Below, piece after piece: positions 1 through 8,706 of a stretch of DNA of 64,000 bases. The stretch comes from Alsobacter metallidurans (GTDB lineage Bacteria; Pseudomonadota; Alphaproteobacteria; Rhizobiales; Beijerinckiaceae). Both the position numbers and the translations under genes were made by a program. Below the pieces are notes generated by a model. The model worked only from the letters and a program-made list of their open reading frames with translations. It did not search any database and had not been told where the DNA came from. The DNA is taken from positions 1,247,692 to 1,311,691 of the forward strand of contig NZ_BMES01000002.1 in assembly GCF_014636935.1 (NCBI RefSeq), given 5' to 3'. The first letter of the stretch is position 1. Each line of letters opens with the position of its first letter.

Positions 1-255
<255 letters not shown>

Positions 256-358
256 GGCCGTGTCCCAGTCCTCGACAGCCGGACGTGCGCCGGCAAGGGT
301 TTAGCAAACGGGCGCGAGATAGGCGGTTTCGTCAGGAAGCGCAAGGGTCGCCTTGCGC

Positions 359-958
359 CTAGCTGCGCGTCAGCCAGCTCCGCCACGCGCGGACGTAATC
401 CGAAACAAGCACCTGGGCGGCGTCGTAAGGCTGGATGCTGTCCGCCACTCCGGCCAACACGCCGCCCACCATCATGGCGGTCTGCACCTTCCCCGGATAG
501 GACGCGATGAGCTTGCCGTCGGCACCAATAAGGTCGATCGACGCCTGGAACTTGGCTTGCTGATCCACCAGCACGCGTCGCATCATCGATGGAACGTCAA
601 ATAATGTGACCCTGACCACGATCGTGGCCGGAGTAGCGCCGGTCATGATCAAGGCCGCGTTGGCGCGCACCTCACGCGCGACGAGTTCGGTCGCTTGCGC
701 CTGGAGAAAGGGTTGCGCTTCCGGAACGCGGGCCGCCGACGTCCCTTTCAGCTTTTCCGCCACCTGAGGGTCGACGCCGCCTGCCAGAAAGCGAGTTTCG
801 GCAGCCGGCCATGATGTCACGGGCGCTGCGAACTCGACGCTGACGTTCGCTAGCCTGAGTGCGGCGATGCGATCGAACGGGACGTTGGCCGGCGGAACGG
901 AAGCGCAAGCCGCCAGCCCAAAGACCAGGGAAAGAATGATTGCAAAACGGCCGATCAT
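359..958 (-). CDS. Putative lipoprotein of unknown function
   Basis: A 199-residue protein with a short hydrophobic N-terminus ending in a lipobox (LAAC at about residues 15-18), so it is probably exported and lipid-anchored on the cell envelope. The rest is soluble, with an alternating beta pattern (IVVRVTLFDV, ASIDLIGADGKLIASYPG) like that of small envelope lipoproteins of unclear role. I do not recognise a named family. It lies upstream of tuf on the same strand with about 100 bases between them, and is probably its own transcription unit. The coding call is supported by the good signal sequence and by the lack of a better frame. Confidence 0.75.
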   Translation of the reverse strand: MIGRFAIILSLVFGLAACASVPPANVPFDRIAALRLANVSVEFAAPVTSWPAAETRFLAGGVDPQVAEKLKGTSAARVPEAQPFLQAQATELVAREVRANAALIMTGATPATIVVRVTLFDVPSMMRRVLVDQQAKFQASIDLIGADGKLIASYPGKVQTAMMVGGVLAGVADSIQPYDAAQVLVSDYVRAWRSWLTRS

Positions 959-1057
959 GGCAGGATCTCTCGACAGAATGTCGAACAGCCTGAGCGAGCC
1001 GCTCCAATCAGGCCATAAACCGGTAGTTGCAAACTGAAGCTTTGTCCCAGCAATGGC

Positions 1058-1456
1058 CTAGACGCCGCGAGCAACCTCACTGGCGTCGATTTCCGCGGCG
1101 GCCGCCTCGGCGCCTTCCTCGAGCGCCAGCGCAGGATCCACATACAGCACGGTCCATTCCGGCAATGCGCGCTTGATCGACCGCGCGATCAGGAGCCCCT
1201 CCTCGGCGAGGGCGGCCCATGCGGTTGCGGCTATCTCGGCGGGGATGTCGCCGTCGTCGATCTGATCGTCGACCGAATCGAAAGCTTCCTGCCAGTCGGC
1301 GAGGCGGTCGGCCAACGCCCGGTCGATTGGCAGATCCTCGACCAGCGCTTCCTGCCCCTCGGCCGTCCAGACGCCCTCCGATCCATACGCGCCCATGACG
1401 CGCACGCAAAAGCCGCCAGCGGTGGTCCGGAAATGCTCTGGCCCGACATCGTTCAT
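1058..1456 (-). CDS. Hypothetical protein, acidic, 132 aa
   Basis: A small, acidic, probably cytoplasmic protein without a signal sequence. It is rich in Asp, Glu and Ala, with a helical C-terminal part (EEGLLIARSIKRALPEWTVLYVD) like small conserved hypothetical proteins of Rhizobiales. No catalytic motif is visible. I found no clear ribosome binding site before the ATG at 1456, so the start is uncertain. The GC-rich region is also open in the other two reverse frames, but those give Arg/Gly-rich low-complexity products. It lies between the lipoprotein gene and tRNA-Gly on the same strand. Confidence 0.6.
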   Translation of the reverse strand: MNDVGPEHFRTTAGGFCVRVMGAYGSEGVWTAEGQEALVEDLPIDRALADRLADWQEAFDSVDDQIDDGDIPAEIAATAWAALAEEGLLIARSIKRALPEWTVLYVDPALALEEGAEAAAAEIDASEVARGV

Positions 1457-1480
1457 GGCGATTCACGGATTTGGGGAAAC

Positions 1481-1554
1481 TGGAGCGGGTAGAGGGAATC
1501 GAACCCTCGTATTCAGCTTGGAAGGCTGCTGCTCTACCATTGAGCTATACCCGC
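1481..1554 (-). tRNA. tRNA-Gly (anticodon UCC)
   Basis: Reverse-strand cloverleaf with acceptor GCGGGTA paired to TACCCGC, D-stem GCTC/GAGC, anticodon loop CTTCCAA (anticodon TCC), T-arm GAGGGTTCGATTCCCTC and an encoded CCA end. The closing pair of the anticodon stem is G-A, the other four pair normally. It reads Gly codons GGA/GGG. It diverges from the tRNA-Tyr gene about 210 bases away. Confidence 0.96.
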
Positions 1555-1763
1555 CCGCGGCGGAGATATGCCGCGACTCGCCCGGCTTGGCAAGCGAGGC
1601 CCCGCGCGGAGAGGCGGAATGGCCCCTGCGGCGGCAGCCGGACGTTTTCCGAGTTGACAGGGCGGCGCCCGGTCACCATAAGACCCCCCGCGGAGACGCC
1701 CCGGGCGGCGTCTTCGAAACCGCGTCCCTGTGCAGCGTTCCCCGCTTCCCAAGGATCGGACGT

Positions 1764-1848
1764 GGGGGAATGTCCCGAGCGGCAAAGGGGGCGGACTGTA
1801 AATCCGCTGGCTAAGCCTTCGTAGGTTCGAGTCCTACTTCCCCCACCA
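1764..1848 (+). tRNA. tRNA-Tyr (anticodon GUA)
   Basis: Type II tRNA with a long variable arm. The acceptor GGGGGAA pairs with TTCCCCC, the anticodon loop is CTGTAAA (anticodon GTA), the T-arm is GTAGGTTCGAGTCCTAC, and discriminator A plus CCA are encoded. It lies just upstream of rlmB and is followed by a strong terminator hairpin. Confidence 0.96.
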
Positions 1849-1872
1849 CTTATTCCGCCGTCAGGCGCGTTC

Positions 1873-1901
1873 AAAGGCCAGCTCCTCCGAGCTGGCCTTT
1901 T
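1873..1901 (+). terminator. Rho-independent terminator after tRNA-Tyr
   Basis: Perfect 12-bp inverted repeat AAAGGCCAGCTC / GAGCTGGCCTTT with loop CTCC, followed by a short T-run. It lies 25 bases after the tRNA end and about 75 bases before the rlmB start, so rlmB probably has its own promoter or relies on read-through. Confidence 0.85.
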
Positions 1902-1976
1902 GCGTTTTCGGCGTCGGAGCCCGTTTGCGCCGGCGGGCTGGCCATGCGACACGCAAGCCCACAGGAGTTGGACGCA

Positions 1977-3014
1977 ATGGCGAAGCAGGGATCAGGCGGA
2001 CGGCCAGGCAATCCGGGCGGACCGCGCGGAGCGGCGGGCGGCCCCCGCCAGGGCGGCGCAGGCGAGCGCGGGCCGCGGCAGGACCGGCCCGACAGCTCCG
2101 GTAGCCAGGGCGGCTGGGATCCCGGTCGCGCCGACCAGGAGCCGCGTCGGTTCGAGACGCGCCCCCTCCGATCCAAGTCACGCAGCTTTCCGGGCGCCTC
2201 GCCCGCCGAGCATGATCGTGGCCCTGCCCGAGATGCAGCGCCCCGGCGCGACCAGAGGCGCGACGAATCGCGTGGCCCGGAGCGCGAGCCCGTGCCGCAT
2301 GGCCGCTTGCGCCTTTACGGGTTTCACAGCGTTGCCGAAGCGCTGAACAACCCCCGGCGCAAGATCCACACGCTCTACGTCACCGAGAACGCCGGCAACC
2401 GTCTCGCCGAGATGGTCCCGAACCCGCGCGTGGCGCCCACTCTGGTGCGCGCCGAGCAGATCGACCGCATGGTCGGCGCGGACGCCGTGCACCAGGGCGT
2501 CGCCGCCGATGTGGAGCCGTTTGCGGGCCTGGATCTCTACGACATCCCGGACGATGCGCTCGTCCTGGTGCTCGACCAGGTTACCGATCCCCACAATGTC
2601 GGCGCCATCCTGCGCAGCGCCGCCGCGTTCGGGGCGGCCGCCATCGTGATGACCGACCGGCACAGCCCGGAGGCCACCGGCGTTTTGGCCAAGACCGCCT
2701 CCGGCGCGCTGGAGCACGTTCCGATCGTCACCGTCGGCAATCTCGCGCAGGCGCTCACCGTGTTGGGCGATCGCGGCTTCTGGCGTGTGGGCCTCGATTC
2801 GGAAGGGCCGGACATTCTGGAAAAATCGGTGGCGTCGCGACCAATCGCCCTGGTGCTCGGCGCCGAGGGCAAGGGGCTGCGCCGCCTCACGCGCGAGCGC
2901 TGCGACGTGCTCGCCCGGCTCGACATGCCGGGCGCGATCAAGAGCCTCAACGTCTCGAACGCCGCGGCCGTGGCGCTCTACGCCATCGGCAAGGCGCTCG
3001 AACCGAAGGCATGA
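1977..3014 (+). CDS. rlmB: 23S rRNA 2'-O-ribose methyltransferase, RlmB/TrmH (SpoU) family
   Basis: 345-residue RNA methyltransferase of the SPOUT class, using S-adenosylmethionine to methylate a ribose 2'-OH, by family on G2251 of 23S rRNA. The first ~110 residues are Gly/Arg/Pro-rich and probably disordered, longer than in E. coli RlmB. A substrate-binding domain (LYGFHSVAEALNN onward) follows, then the catalytic domain with all three SpoU motifs: DQVTDPHNVGAILRSAAAFG, ALVLGAEGKGLRRL and IKSLNVSNAAAVALY. I chose the ATG at 1977 because AGGAG at 1963-1967 precedes it; an in-frame ATG at 1944 lacks such a site. The gene ends three bases before a convergent gene. Whether the target is G2251 or another site cannot be told from sequence. 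Confidence 0.92.
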   Translation: MAKQGSGGRPGNPGGPRGAAGGPRQGGAGERGPRQDRPDSSGSQGGWDPGRADQEPRRFETRPLRSKSRSFPGASPAEHDRGPARDAAPRRDQRRDESRGPEREPVPHGRLRLYGFHSVAEALNNPRRKIHTLYVTENAGNRLAEMVPNPRVAPTLVRAEQIDRMVGADAVHQGVAADVEPFAGLDLYDIPDDALVLVLDQVTDPHNVGAILRSAAAFGAAAIVMTDRHSPEATGVLAKTASGALEHVPIVTVGNLAQALTVLGDRGFWRVGLDSEGPDILEKSVASRPIALVLGAEGKGLRRLTRERCDVLARLDMPGAIKSLNVSNAAAVALYAIGKALEPKA

Positions 3015-3017
3015 GCG

Positions 3018-3563
3018 TCAGCGCGCCTTAAGGTTGATGATCCTGGCAGCGCCGGCCGGTGACGTGAAGCCGTCGCCAAGCTCCGCGACCCTGGCCGTTC
3101 CATAGACGCGCGCCCCGCCCGGCTTGCCGGATCGGCCATGCGTTTCGTCGTTGATCACGTAAAGCTCCGGCGGAAACGCCGGACTTCCCACAAACGCGCC
3201 CACCTGCGGCAGGTCGGCGCGCGTGGGGAGGTCGGCGCGGGTCGGCAGCCGCCACACAGGAGCAGGTTCGTCCGCCGGCGTCGCGTAAACCGCGCCCGTG
3301 TCCCGGTACACCAGGGATGGCGCCCAGATGTCGCCCCGTCCAAAGCGCCGGTCGCCGTGTTTCCATCCATGGCGGACCACACCATGGCGGACCACGCCGT
3401 GCCGGCCCGCGAAGCCGTGATTCCGCCACATGGCGACATGGGCGCGCGGCGCTTGGCCGCGCCAGTGGGATCCACCCCCGTGCGAGCCCGGCGAGGCCGC
3501 CAAGCCAGGGAGCGCCGAAAGGCAGAGAAGAGACGCGGCAAGGATCATACCGGGCGCACGCAT
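3018..3563 (-). CDS. Secreted hypothetical protein with short internal repeats
   Basis: 181-residue protein with a clear signal peptide (MILAASLLCLSALPGLAA, residues 6-23), so probably periplasmic or outer-surface. The next part is rich in His, Gly and Arg, with the duplicated unit VVRHG around residues 57-66; a second duplication, LPTRAD, lies around residue 108. Both come from short tandem DNA repeats. The remainder (PAFPPELYVINDETHGRSGK) is soluble. I recognise no enzyme motif. His-rich stretches can bind metal, but that is only a guess. The gene is convergent with rlmB, three bases apart, leaving no room for a terminator between them. Confidence 0.75.
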   Translation of the reverse strand: MRAPGMILAASLLCLSALPGLAASPGSHGGGSHWRGQAPRAHVAMWRNHGFAGRHGVVRHGVVRHGWKHGDRRFGRGDIWAPSLVYRDTGAVYATPADEPAPVWRLPTRADLPTRADLPQVGAFVGSPAFPPELYVINDETHGRSGKPGGARVYGTARVAELGDGFTSPAGAARIINLKAR

Positions 3564-3855
3564 GCCGAACTCCTGAAACGCAACAACCGCATCCGGTTAA
3601 CAAAGTATGATGAAAAGTCCCAGGTTCCCAGCCCAGTTCGGCACAGCATTTAGGCGGACCTTGGCTTCTTCCGCCGCCCCTCGCCGATAGTCGCAAGACC
3701 AAAGACCGGCTCATCTCGGCGGCCTGTCTGAGCTATTAACAAACTATATCGGGGGAATGCACATCACAGGTCGGCTTGCAGCGCGAACGCTCATTCGCGC
3801 CTGGGCTCCCCTGTGCCGGCACTCCCGCGAGGCCAGCACAAGACGGGGGTGGACC

Positions 3856-4161
3856 ATGGCGACTGCCAGTTACGAGACAATCGAGAAAAACCCGAGCTAC
3901 CAAGAGCTTGTTCGCAAGCGCTCGTCCTTCGGATGGTCGCTGTCGGCCGCAATGCTGGTGATCTATTTCGGCTTCATCCTGCTGGTCGGCTACGCCCCCA
4001 AGGTCCTGGGCATCCCGCTCGGAACCGGCGTGATGACGGTCGGCATTCCGGTCGGCCTGTTGGTGATCATCTCGGCCTTCGTGCTCACGGGCGTTTATGT
4101 CGCCCGCGCCAATGCCGAGTACGACGTGCTGGTCCGCAAGATCGTGGAGGACGCCAAGTGA
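3856..4161 (+). CDS. DUF485 membrane protein, partner of acetate symporter (YjcH-like)
   Basis: 101-residue inner-membrane protein with two transmembrane helices (about residues 24-46 and 60-82) and the DUF485 opening pattern [16 protein letters not shown]. Such proteins are encoded directly before ActP-type acetate symporters in many proteobacteria (yjcH-actP in E. coli); their exact role is not established. The stop codon overlaps the actP start by four bases (GTGA), which indicates translational coupling. The frame stays open upstream to an ATG at 3757, but the product before residue 1 does not resemble the family, so I placed the start at 3856. Confidence 0.9.
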   Translation: MATASYETIEKNPSYQELVRKRSSFGWSLSAAMLVIYFGFILLVGYAPKVLGIPLGTGVMTVGIPVGLLVIISAFVLTGVYVARANAEYDVLVRKIVEDAK

Positions 4162-5846
4162 AAACCGCCAGCATCTTCCGCGCCGGCGCGGCCGGCCTCC
4201 TCGTCGCGCTTTCGTCGACGCTCGCCCATGCGGCCGGCGCCATCGACGGCGGCTCCAAACAGGAACTCAATATTGCCGCCATCGGCATGTTCCTGGCCTT
4301 CGTGCTGTTGACGCTCGGCATCACCTATTGGGCCGCGAAGCAGACCCGTTCCGCCGCGCAGTTCTATACCGCCGGCGGCGGGATCACGGGCTTCCAGAAC
4401 GGCCTCGCAATCGCGGGCGACTACATGTCGGCCGCCTCGTTCCTGGGCATCTCGGGCCTTGTCTACCTGTCTGGCTATGATGGCCTGATCTACTCGGTGG
4501 GCTGGCTCGTCGGCTGGCCGATCGTGACCTTCCTGATCGCCGAGCAGCTTCGCAACCTCGGCAAATTCACCTTCGCGGACGTGGCGTCGTTCCGCTTCGC
4601 GCAGACGCCAATTCGCGTGCTCGCGGCCTGCGGAACGCTCGTGACGGTGGCGTTTTACCTGATCGCCCAGATGGTTGGCGCGGGTAAGTTGATTCAACTT
4701 CTGTTCGGCCTCGACTACTGGATGGCAGTGCTCGTGGTGGGCGGTCTGATGATCGTCTACGTGACCTTCGGCGGCATGGTGGCGACAACCTGGGTGCAGA
4801 TTATCAAGGCCTGCCTGCTGCTTGCAGGCGCGTCCTTCATGGCCATGATGGTGCTGGCCAAGTTCGGCTTCAATCCGGAGGCCCTGTTCAGCAAGGCCGT
4901 CGAGGTGCATCCCAAGAAGATCGCCATCATGGAGCCGGGGTCGCTCATCTCGAACCCGCTCTCGGCGATTTCGCTGGGACTGGCGCTGATGTTCGGAACC
5001 GCGGGCCTGCCGCACATCCTGATGCGCTTCTTCACGGTGTCGGACGCCAAGGCGGCCCGCAAATCCGTGTTCGTCGCCACCGGCTTCATCGGCTACTTCT
5101 ACATCCTCACCTTCATCATCGGCTTCGGCGCGATCACGCTGGTGTCGACCAACCCAGAGTTCCTCGAAGCCGGGAAGACCGGGTTGGCGGCCATCAAGGG
5201 CGGCTCCAACATGGCCGCCATTCACCTTGCCAACGCGGTCGGCGGCAACGTCTTCCTGGGCTTCATCTCGGCCGTCGCATTCGCGACGATCCTGGCGGTG
5301 GTCTCGGGGTTGACGCTGGCCGGCGCCTCGGCGATCAGCCACGACCTCTACGCGACGGTGATCAAGGAGGGCGCCGCCAACGAGCAGGACGAGATCCGGA
5401 TCTCCAAGATCTCGACCGTGTTCCTCGGCATCCTGGCCGTGATCCTCGGTATTGTGTTCGAGAACCAGAACGTCGCCTTCATGGTCGGGCTCGCCTTCGC
5501 GATCGCGGCGTCCTGCAACTTCCCGGTGCTCGTGATGTCGATCTTCTGGAAGGGCATGACCACCCGCGGCGCGGTGATCGGCGGGTTTCTCGGCCTGATC
5601 TCGGCGCTCGTGGGCGTCGTGCTCTCGCCAGGCGTTTGGGAAGCCGCCATCGGCAACCCGAAGGGGTCCGCGCCATTCCCGTACGACAACCCGGCGCTGT
5701 TCTCGATGGCGCTCGCTTTCGGCGGGATCTGGCTGTTCTCGACGCTCGACAACAGCAAGCGCGCCGCGCAGGACCGAGCCGGTTTCCCGGCCCAGTTCGT
5801 CCGGTCGCAGACCGGCATCGGCGCTGTCGGGGCTGCGTCGCACTGA
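4158..5846 (+). CDS. actP: Cation/acetate symporter ActP (sodium:solute symporter family)
   Basis: 562-residue integral membrane protein that takes up acetate, and often glycolate or related acids, with a cation. It starts at a GTG overlapping the upstream stop, has a cleavable-looking N-terminal signal ([15 protein letters not shown]), and then about 13 membrane segments typical of the sodium:solute symporter fold. Family blocks are visible: [40 protein letters not shown] and [20 protein letters not shown]. Length matches E. coli ActP (549). It is followed by a strong terminator, so the operon is DUF485-actP. Substrate preference within small acids is inferred. Confidence 0.93.
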   Translation: MKTASIFRAGAAGLLVALSSTLAHAAGAIDGGSKQELNIAAIGMFLAFVLLTLGITYWAAKQTRSAAQFYTAGGGITGFQNGLAIAGDYMSAASFLGISGLVYLSGYDGLIYSVGWLVGWPIVTFLIAEQLRNLGKFTFADVASFRFAQTPIRVLAACGTLVTVAFYLIAQMVGAGKLIQLLFGLDYWMAVLVVGGLMIVYVTFGGMVATTWVQIIKACLLLAGASFMAMMVLAKFGFNPEALFSKAVEVHPKKIAIMEPGSLISNPLSAISLGLALMFGTAGLPHILMRFFTVSDAKAARKSVFVATGFIGYFYILTFIIGFGAITLVSTNPEFLEAGKTGLAAIKGGSNMAAIHLANAVGGNVFLGFISAVAFATILAVVSGLTLAGASAISHDLYATVIKEGAANEQDEIRISKISTVFLGILAVILGIVFENQNVAFMVGLAFAIAASCNFPVLVMSIFWKGMTTRGAVIGGFLGLISALVGVVLSPGVWEAAIGNPKGSAPFPYDNPALFSMALAFGGIWLFSTLDNSKRAAQDRAGFPAQFVRSQTGIGAVGAASH

Positions 5847-5854
5847 AGTCACTC

Positions 5855-5885
5855 CTCGGGGCGGCCCAGCGCCGCCCCGAGTTTT
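5855..5885 (+). terminator. Rho-independent terminator after actP
   Basis: Perfect 11-bp GC-rich stem CTCGGGGCGGC / GCCGCCCCGAG with loop CCAGC, then TTTT. It starts nine bases after the actP stop and separates the acetate operon from the DUF294 gene. Confidence 0.85.
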
Positions 5886-5928
5886 CGCTTCGCGGGGCTC
5901 TCCACCGCGGCGCCCGGAGAGGCGAGTC

Positions 5929-7734
5929 ATGACGCAGGCCTTCGACGCCTCGAACCCGCCCTTTGACCGGCTCGAGCTCCGCGAGATCGAGACCCTCAGG
6001 GCCTCTCTGGATGTGGGCTATTTCACGCCGGGCGAAGTCTTGATCGCCCAGAATGCCCCGTCGGAATCGCTGTTTATCATCATCAAGGGCGCCGTCGAGG
6101 AGCGCGACGGGGACGAGCTCGTCGCCCTGCTGGGCCCGCGCGACGCGTTCGACGGCCGCGCAATCGTCCAGGGAGAAAGCGGCCACGCGTTCGTGGCCCG
6201 TGACGAAACCCTGTGCTGGCTTGCCCCGAAAACAACAGTTCTCGATCTCATCAAGCGCAGCCCGCGCTTCGGCGCGTTTTTCTATCTCGACATCTCGCGC
6301 AAGCTCGACGCGCTGGAGCACGAAGCCGAGGACCAGCGCGTCGGAAGCCTCATGCGCGGGCGCCTCTCGGACGTGTTCATGCACCCCGCGACCTTTATCG
6401 AGGCCGACGAGAGCATCGAGGCGGCCGGCCGGCGCATGCGCGACGTCAACAGCAATACGCTACTGGTGCGCGACCGCGACCGCATCGGCATCATCACGGG
6501 CATGAACCTGTCCAAGGGTGTGGTGCTCGGCCGTCTCCCGCTGGAAACGCCCGTGCGGGCGCTCGCCCATTTTGACGTGGTGCGGCTGCGCCCGGACGAT
6601 TTCGTCTACGAAGCGCTGCTGCTGATGACCAAGCACAACAAGCGCCGCATCGCCGTGCATGACGGCGAACGCTACCTGGGCGTCGTCGAGGACATCGACC
6701 TCCTCAGCTTCATCGCCGGCAATGCGCAGATCGTCGCCGGACGGATCGATCGAGCCGCCACCCTGGACGACCTCGCGGCCGCGGCGGCTGAGATTGCCGA
6801 GCAAGTGCGAATCCTGCGGCGGCAGGGCCTGAAGCCGTCCGTCATCGCCGAGATCGTGTCTGACCTGAACCGCCGCCTGTTCGCCAGCCTGTTCGCCATG
6901 GTGGCGCCGGCTTCGATCCGCGAGGCCGGGTGCCTGATCGTGATGGGCAGCGAGGGTCGCGGAGAACAAACGGTTCGCACGGACCAGGACAACGGCCTCA
7001 TTCTGGCGCATCCCGTCAACGAGGCGGAGCTCGCGGCGTTTCGGACCGCGTTCTCGGGCACTCTCGCGCGCTTCGGATTCCCGCCCTGCCCCGGCGCCGT
7101 GATGGTGTCCAATCCGTTCTGGTCTAGGCCTCTTGCCGATTTCGAAGCCGACTTCCGCCGCTGGATCGCCCTGCCCGACGCCGACGCCCACCTCAACGTG
7201 GCCATCTTCCTGGACGCCGAGGCCGTCGCCGGCGACGCCGCCCTCCTCGCCAAAGCCAAGGCGGCCCTGATGGACGCAGTGCGCGGCGAGCAGGCCTATC
7301 TCGCGCGCTTCGCAAAGGCCGTCGACGCCTTCGAAACCCCGATCGGACTGTTCAACCAGCTTGTCACTGCCGAGGGCGCCGGCGACGCGCTCGATCTGAA
7401 GCGCGGGGGCTTGTTCCCGCTCGTGCACGGCGCGCGCGCGCTCGCGCTCGAGAAGGGCATCCCGGCCACGAACACCGAAGCGCGGCTGATGCATTTGGGG
7501 CGGATCGGCATGCTCAAGCCGGCATTTGCGCGCCAATGCGTCGATGCATTCCAGTTCCTGGCAGGACTGCGGCTGGATGCGCAACTCGCGCAGGCGGCGG
7601 GCGGCTCGGGGGCGCTGGTGCGTCCGGCGGCGCTGACCACCATGGAGCGTGACCTACTTCGCGACGCCTTTCAGGTGGTGAAGCAGTTCCGCGAGATCGT
7701 GCGGCGCCACTTCAACCTGGGCCTGTTCGGATGA
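5929..7734 (+). CDS. cNMP-binding / CBS / DUF294 nucleotidyltransferase-like protein
   Basis: 601-residue cytoplasmic signalling protein with four parts in order: a cyclic-nucleotide-binding-like beta barrel (about 20-115), a pair of CBS domains (about 145-265), a DUF294 nucleotidyltransferase-like core (about 285-430) with GSEGRGEQTVRTDQDNGLI at 340-358, and a C-terminal DUF294-associated helical domain. The G-S...D-x-D pattern resembles the metal-binding motif of GlnD/GlnE-type nucleotidyltransferases, so it may modify a protein, but the target is unknown. It overlaps the exonuclease gene downstream by four bases (ATGA) and so is co-translated with it. It lies just after actP, a neighbourhood I recall for this family in other proteobacteria. 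Confidence 0.88.
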   Translation: MTQAFDASNPPFDRLELREIETLRASLDVGYFTPGEVLIAQNAPSESLFIIIKGAVEERDGDELVALLGPRDAFDGRAIVQGESGHAFVARDETLCWLAPKTTVLDLIKRSPRFGAFFYLDISRKLDALEHEAEDQRVGSLMRGRLSDVFMHPATFIEADESIEAAGRRMRDVNSNTLLVRDRDRIGIITGMNLSKGVVLGRLPLETPVRALAHFDVVRLRPDDFVYEALLLMTKHNKRRIAVHDGERYLGVVEDIDLLSFIAGNAQIVAGRIDRAATLDDLAAAAAEIAEQVRILRRQGLKPSVIAEIVSDLNRRLFASLFAMVAPASIREAGCLIVMGSEGRGEQTVRTDQDNGLILAHPVNEAELAAFRTAFSGTLARFGFPPCPGAVMVSNPFWSRPLADFEADFRRWIALPDADAHLNVAIFLDAEAVAGDAALLAKAKAALMDAVRGEQAYLARFAKAVDAFETPIGLFNQLVTAEGAGDALDLKRGGLFPLVHGARALALEKGIPATNTEARLMHLGRIGMLKPAFARQCVDAFQFLAGLRLDAQLAQAAGGSGALVRPAALTTMERDLLRDAFQVVKQFREIVRRHFNLGLFG

Positions 7735-8417
7735 CCGGATGGTCCAACCCCTGGTTGGCCGCCAAGCGGCTCTTCCACCAGGCCACGATCGGCGACCAGA
7801 ACTACCGCTTCCTGTTTCGGCCCGGTCCCCCCGACGAAGTCGTTGCCATCGACTGCGAGACCACAGGACTCGACGTCGCCCACGACGAGATCATCACGAT
7901 AGCGGCCATACGCATCCGCGGCTCGCGCATCCTGGCGAGCGAACGCTTCGAAGCCCTCGTGCGGCCCGACGTCCGCATCGCGCCCGAAGCCATCAAAGTC
8001 CACCACCTGCTAGAGAGCGAGGCGAAGGCGGGCGCGTTGATCTACCACGTGCTGCCGGATCTGCTGCGCTTCATCGGCGGACGACCCCTCGTCGGCTACT
8101 ACCTCGAGTTCGACATCGCGATGTTGAACAAGGCCGTCCTTGGCTTCATCGGCGTGGAATTGCCGAACAAGCGTATCGAGGTCTCCCGCCTTTATCATGA
8201 GCGGAAATATGGCGACGCGCCGCCCGGAACCGTGGTCGACCTGTCGTTCGCCGCAATGCTGGCGGATCTCGGCATTCCCCGGCTGTCGCAGCATGACGCC
8301 GTCAATGACGCTCTGATGACTGCGATGGCGTATGTGGCGCTGCGCGACCTCAAGCGTCGCGGCGCCCGCATCCCACGGCCCCGGATGAAAGCGCCGCTGC
8401 AGCCGGGCGGGGTTTGA
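7731..8417 (+). CDS. DEDDh 3'-5' exonuclease, DnaQ/PolC epsilon-like
   Basis: 228-residue exonuclease of the DnaQ fold. Exo I is AIDCETTGLD (Asp41, Glu43), Exo II lies in GYYLEFDIAMLNK, and Exo III is LSQHDAVNDALM with the His and Asp of the DEDDh class, so all four metal ligands and the general base are present. It probably trims single-stranded DNA or RNA 3' ends; the physiological substrate cannot be told. It is not the replicative proofreading subunit, as it lacks a polymerase-binding tail. Its start overlaps the stop of the DUF294 gene, implying one two-gene operon and a shared job. Confidence 0.88.
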   Translation: MTGWSNPWLAAKRLFHQATIGDQNYRFLFRPGPPDEVVAIDCETTGLDVAHDEIITIAAIRIRGSRILASERFEALVRPDVRIAPEAIKVHHLLESEAKAGALIYHVLPDLLRFIGGRPLVGYYLEFDIAMLNKAVLGFIGVELPNKRIEVSRLYHERKYGDAPPGTVVDLSFAAMLADLGIPRLSQHDAVNDALMTAMAYVALRDLKRRGARIPRPRMKAPLQPGGV

Positions 8418-8706
8418 TCATTATCCACGCTAGACGAAGGTTGAATCCCGCCCGCGGAAGAATCCTGTATCGTTTGAAATCGGCGTATGCGGATTTTCGC
8501 ACGCCCAAGATGGCGACCCTCACAAAAACCCGGGTCGCTGCGATGATGGACGAGGGACTTGGGGGAAACTGCGGCCGATCCGATCCGGATGGCCCGTGTG
8601 TTTTCGAAATGATGATGTTGCGCATGAAAGACGCCGATACCCGGTCGGCGAACGGGCAAACACGTCCCGTCGCATGCGCGGCCAGAGGAACGACAAGGAG
8701 TTGGGC

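Noticed and set aside
256-358. A riboswitch or attenuator in the tuf leader
   Set aside because: Only about 100 bases, without a stable structure or terminator that I could see.
2178-2717. Minus-strand frame opposite rlmB
   Set aside because: RlmB has all three SpoU motifs; the opposite frame is a mirror.
3240-3400. Short direct repeats that at first look like a CRISPR or a VNTR array
   Set aside because: Only two units each, inside a coding sequence and without spacers of regular size.
4095-5930. Open frame of ~610 codons on the minus strand opposite actP
   Set aside because: Mirror of the GC-rich third codon positions of actP; product is a charged run with no domain.
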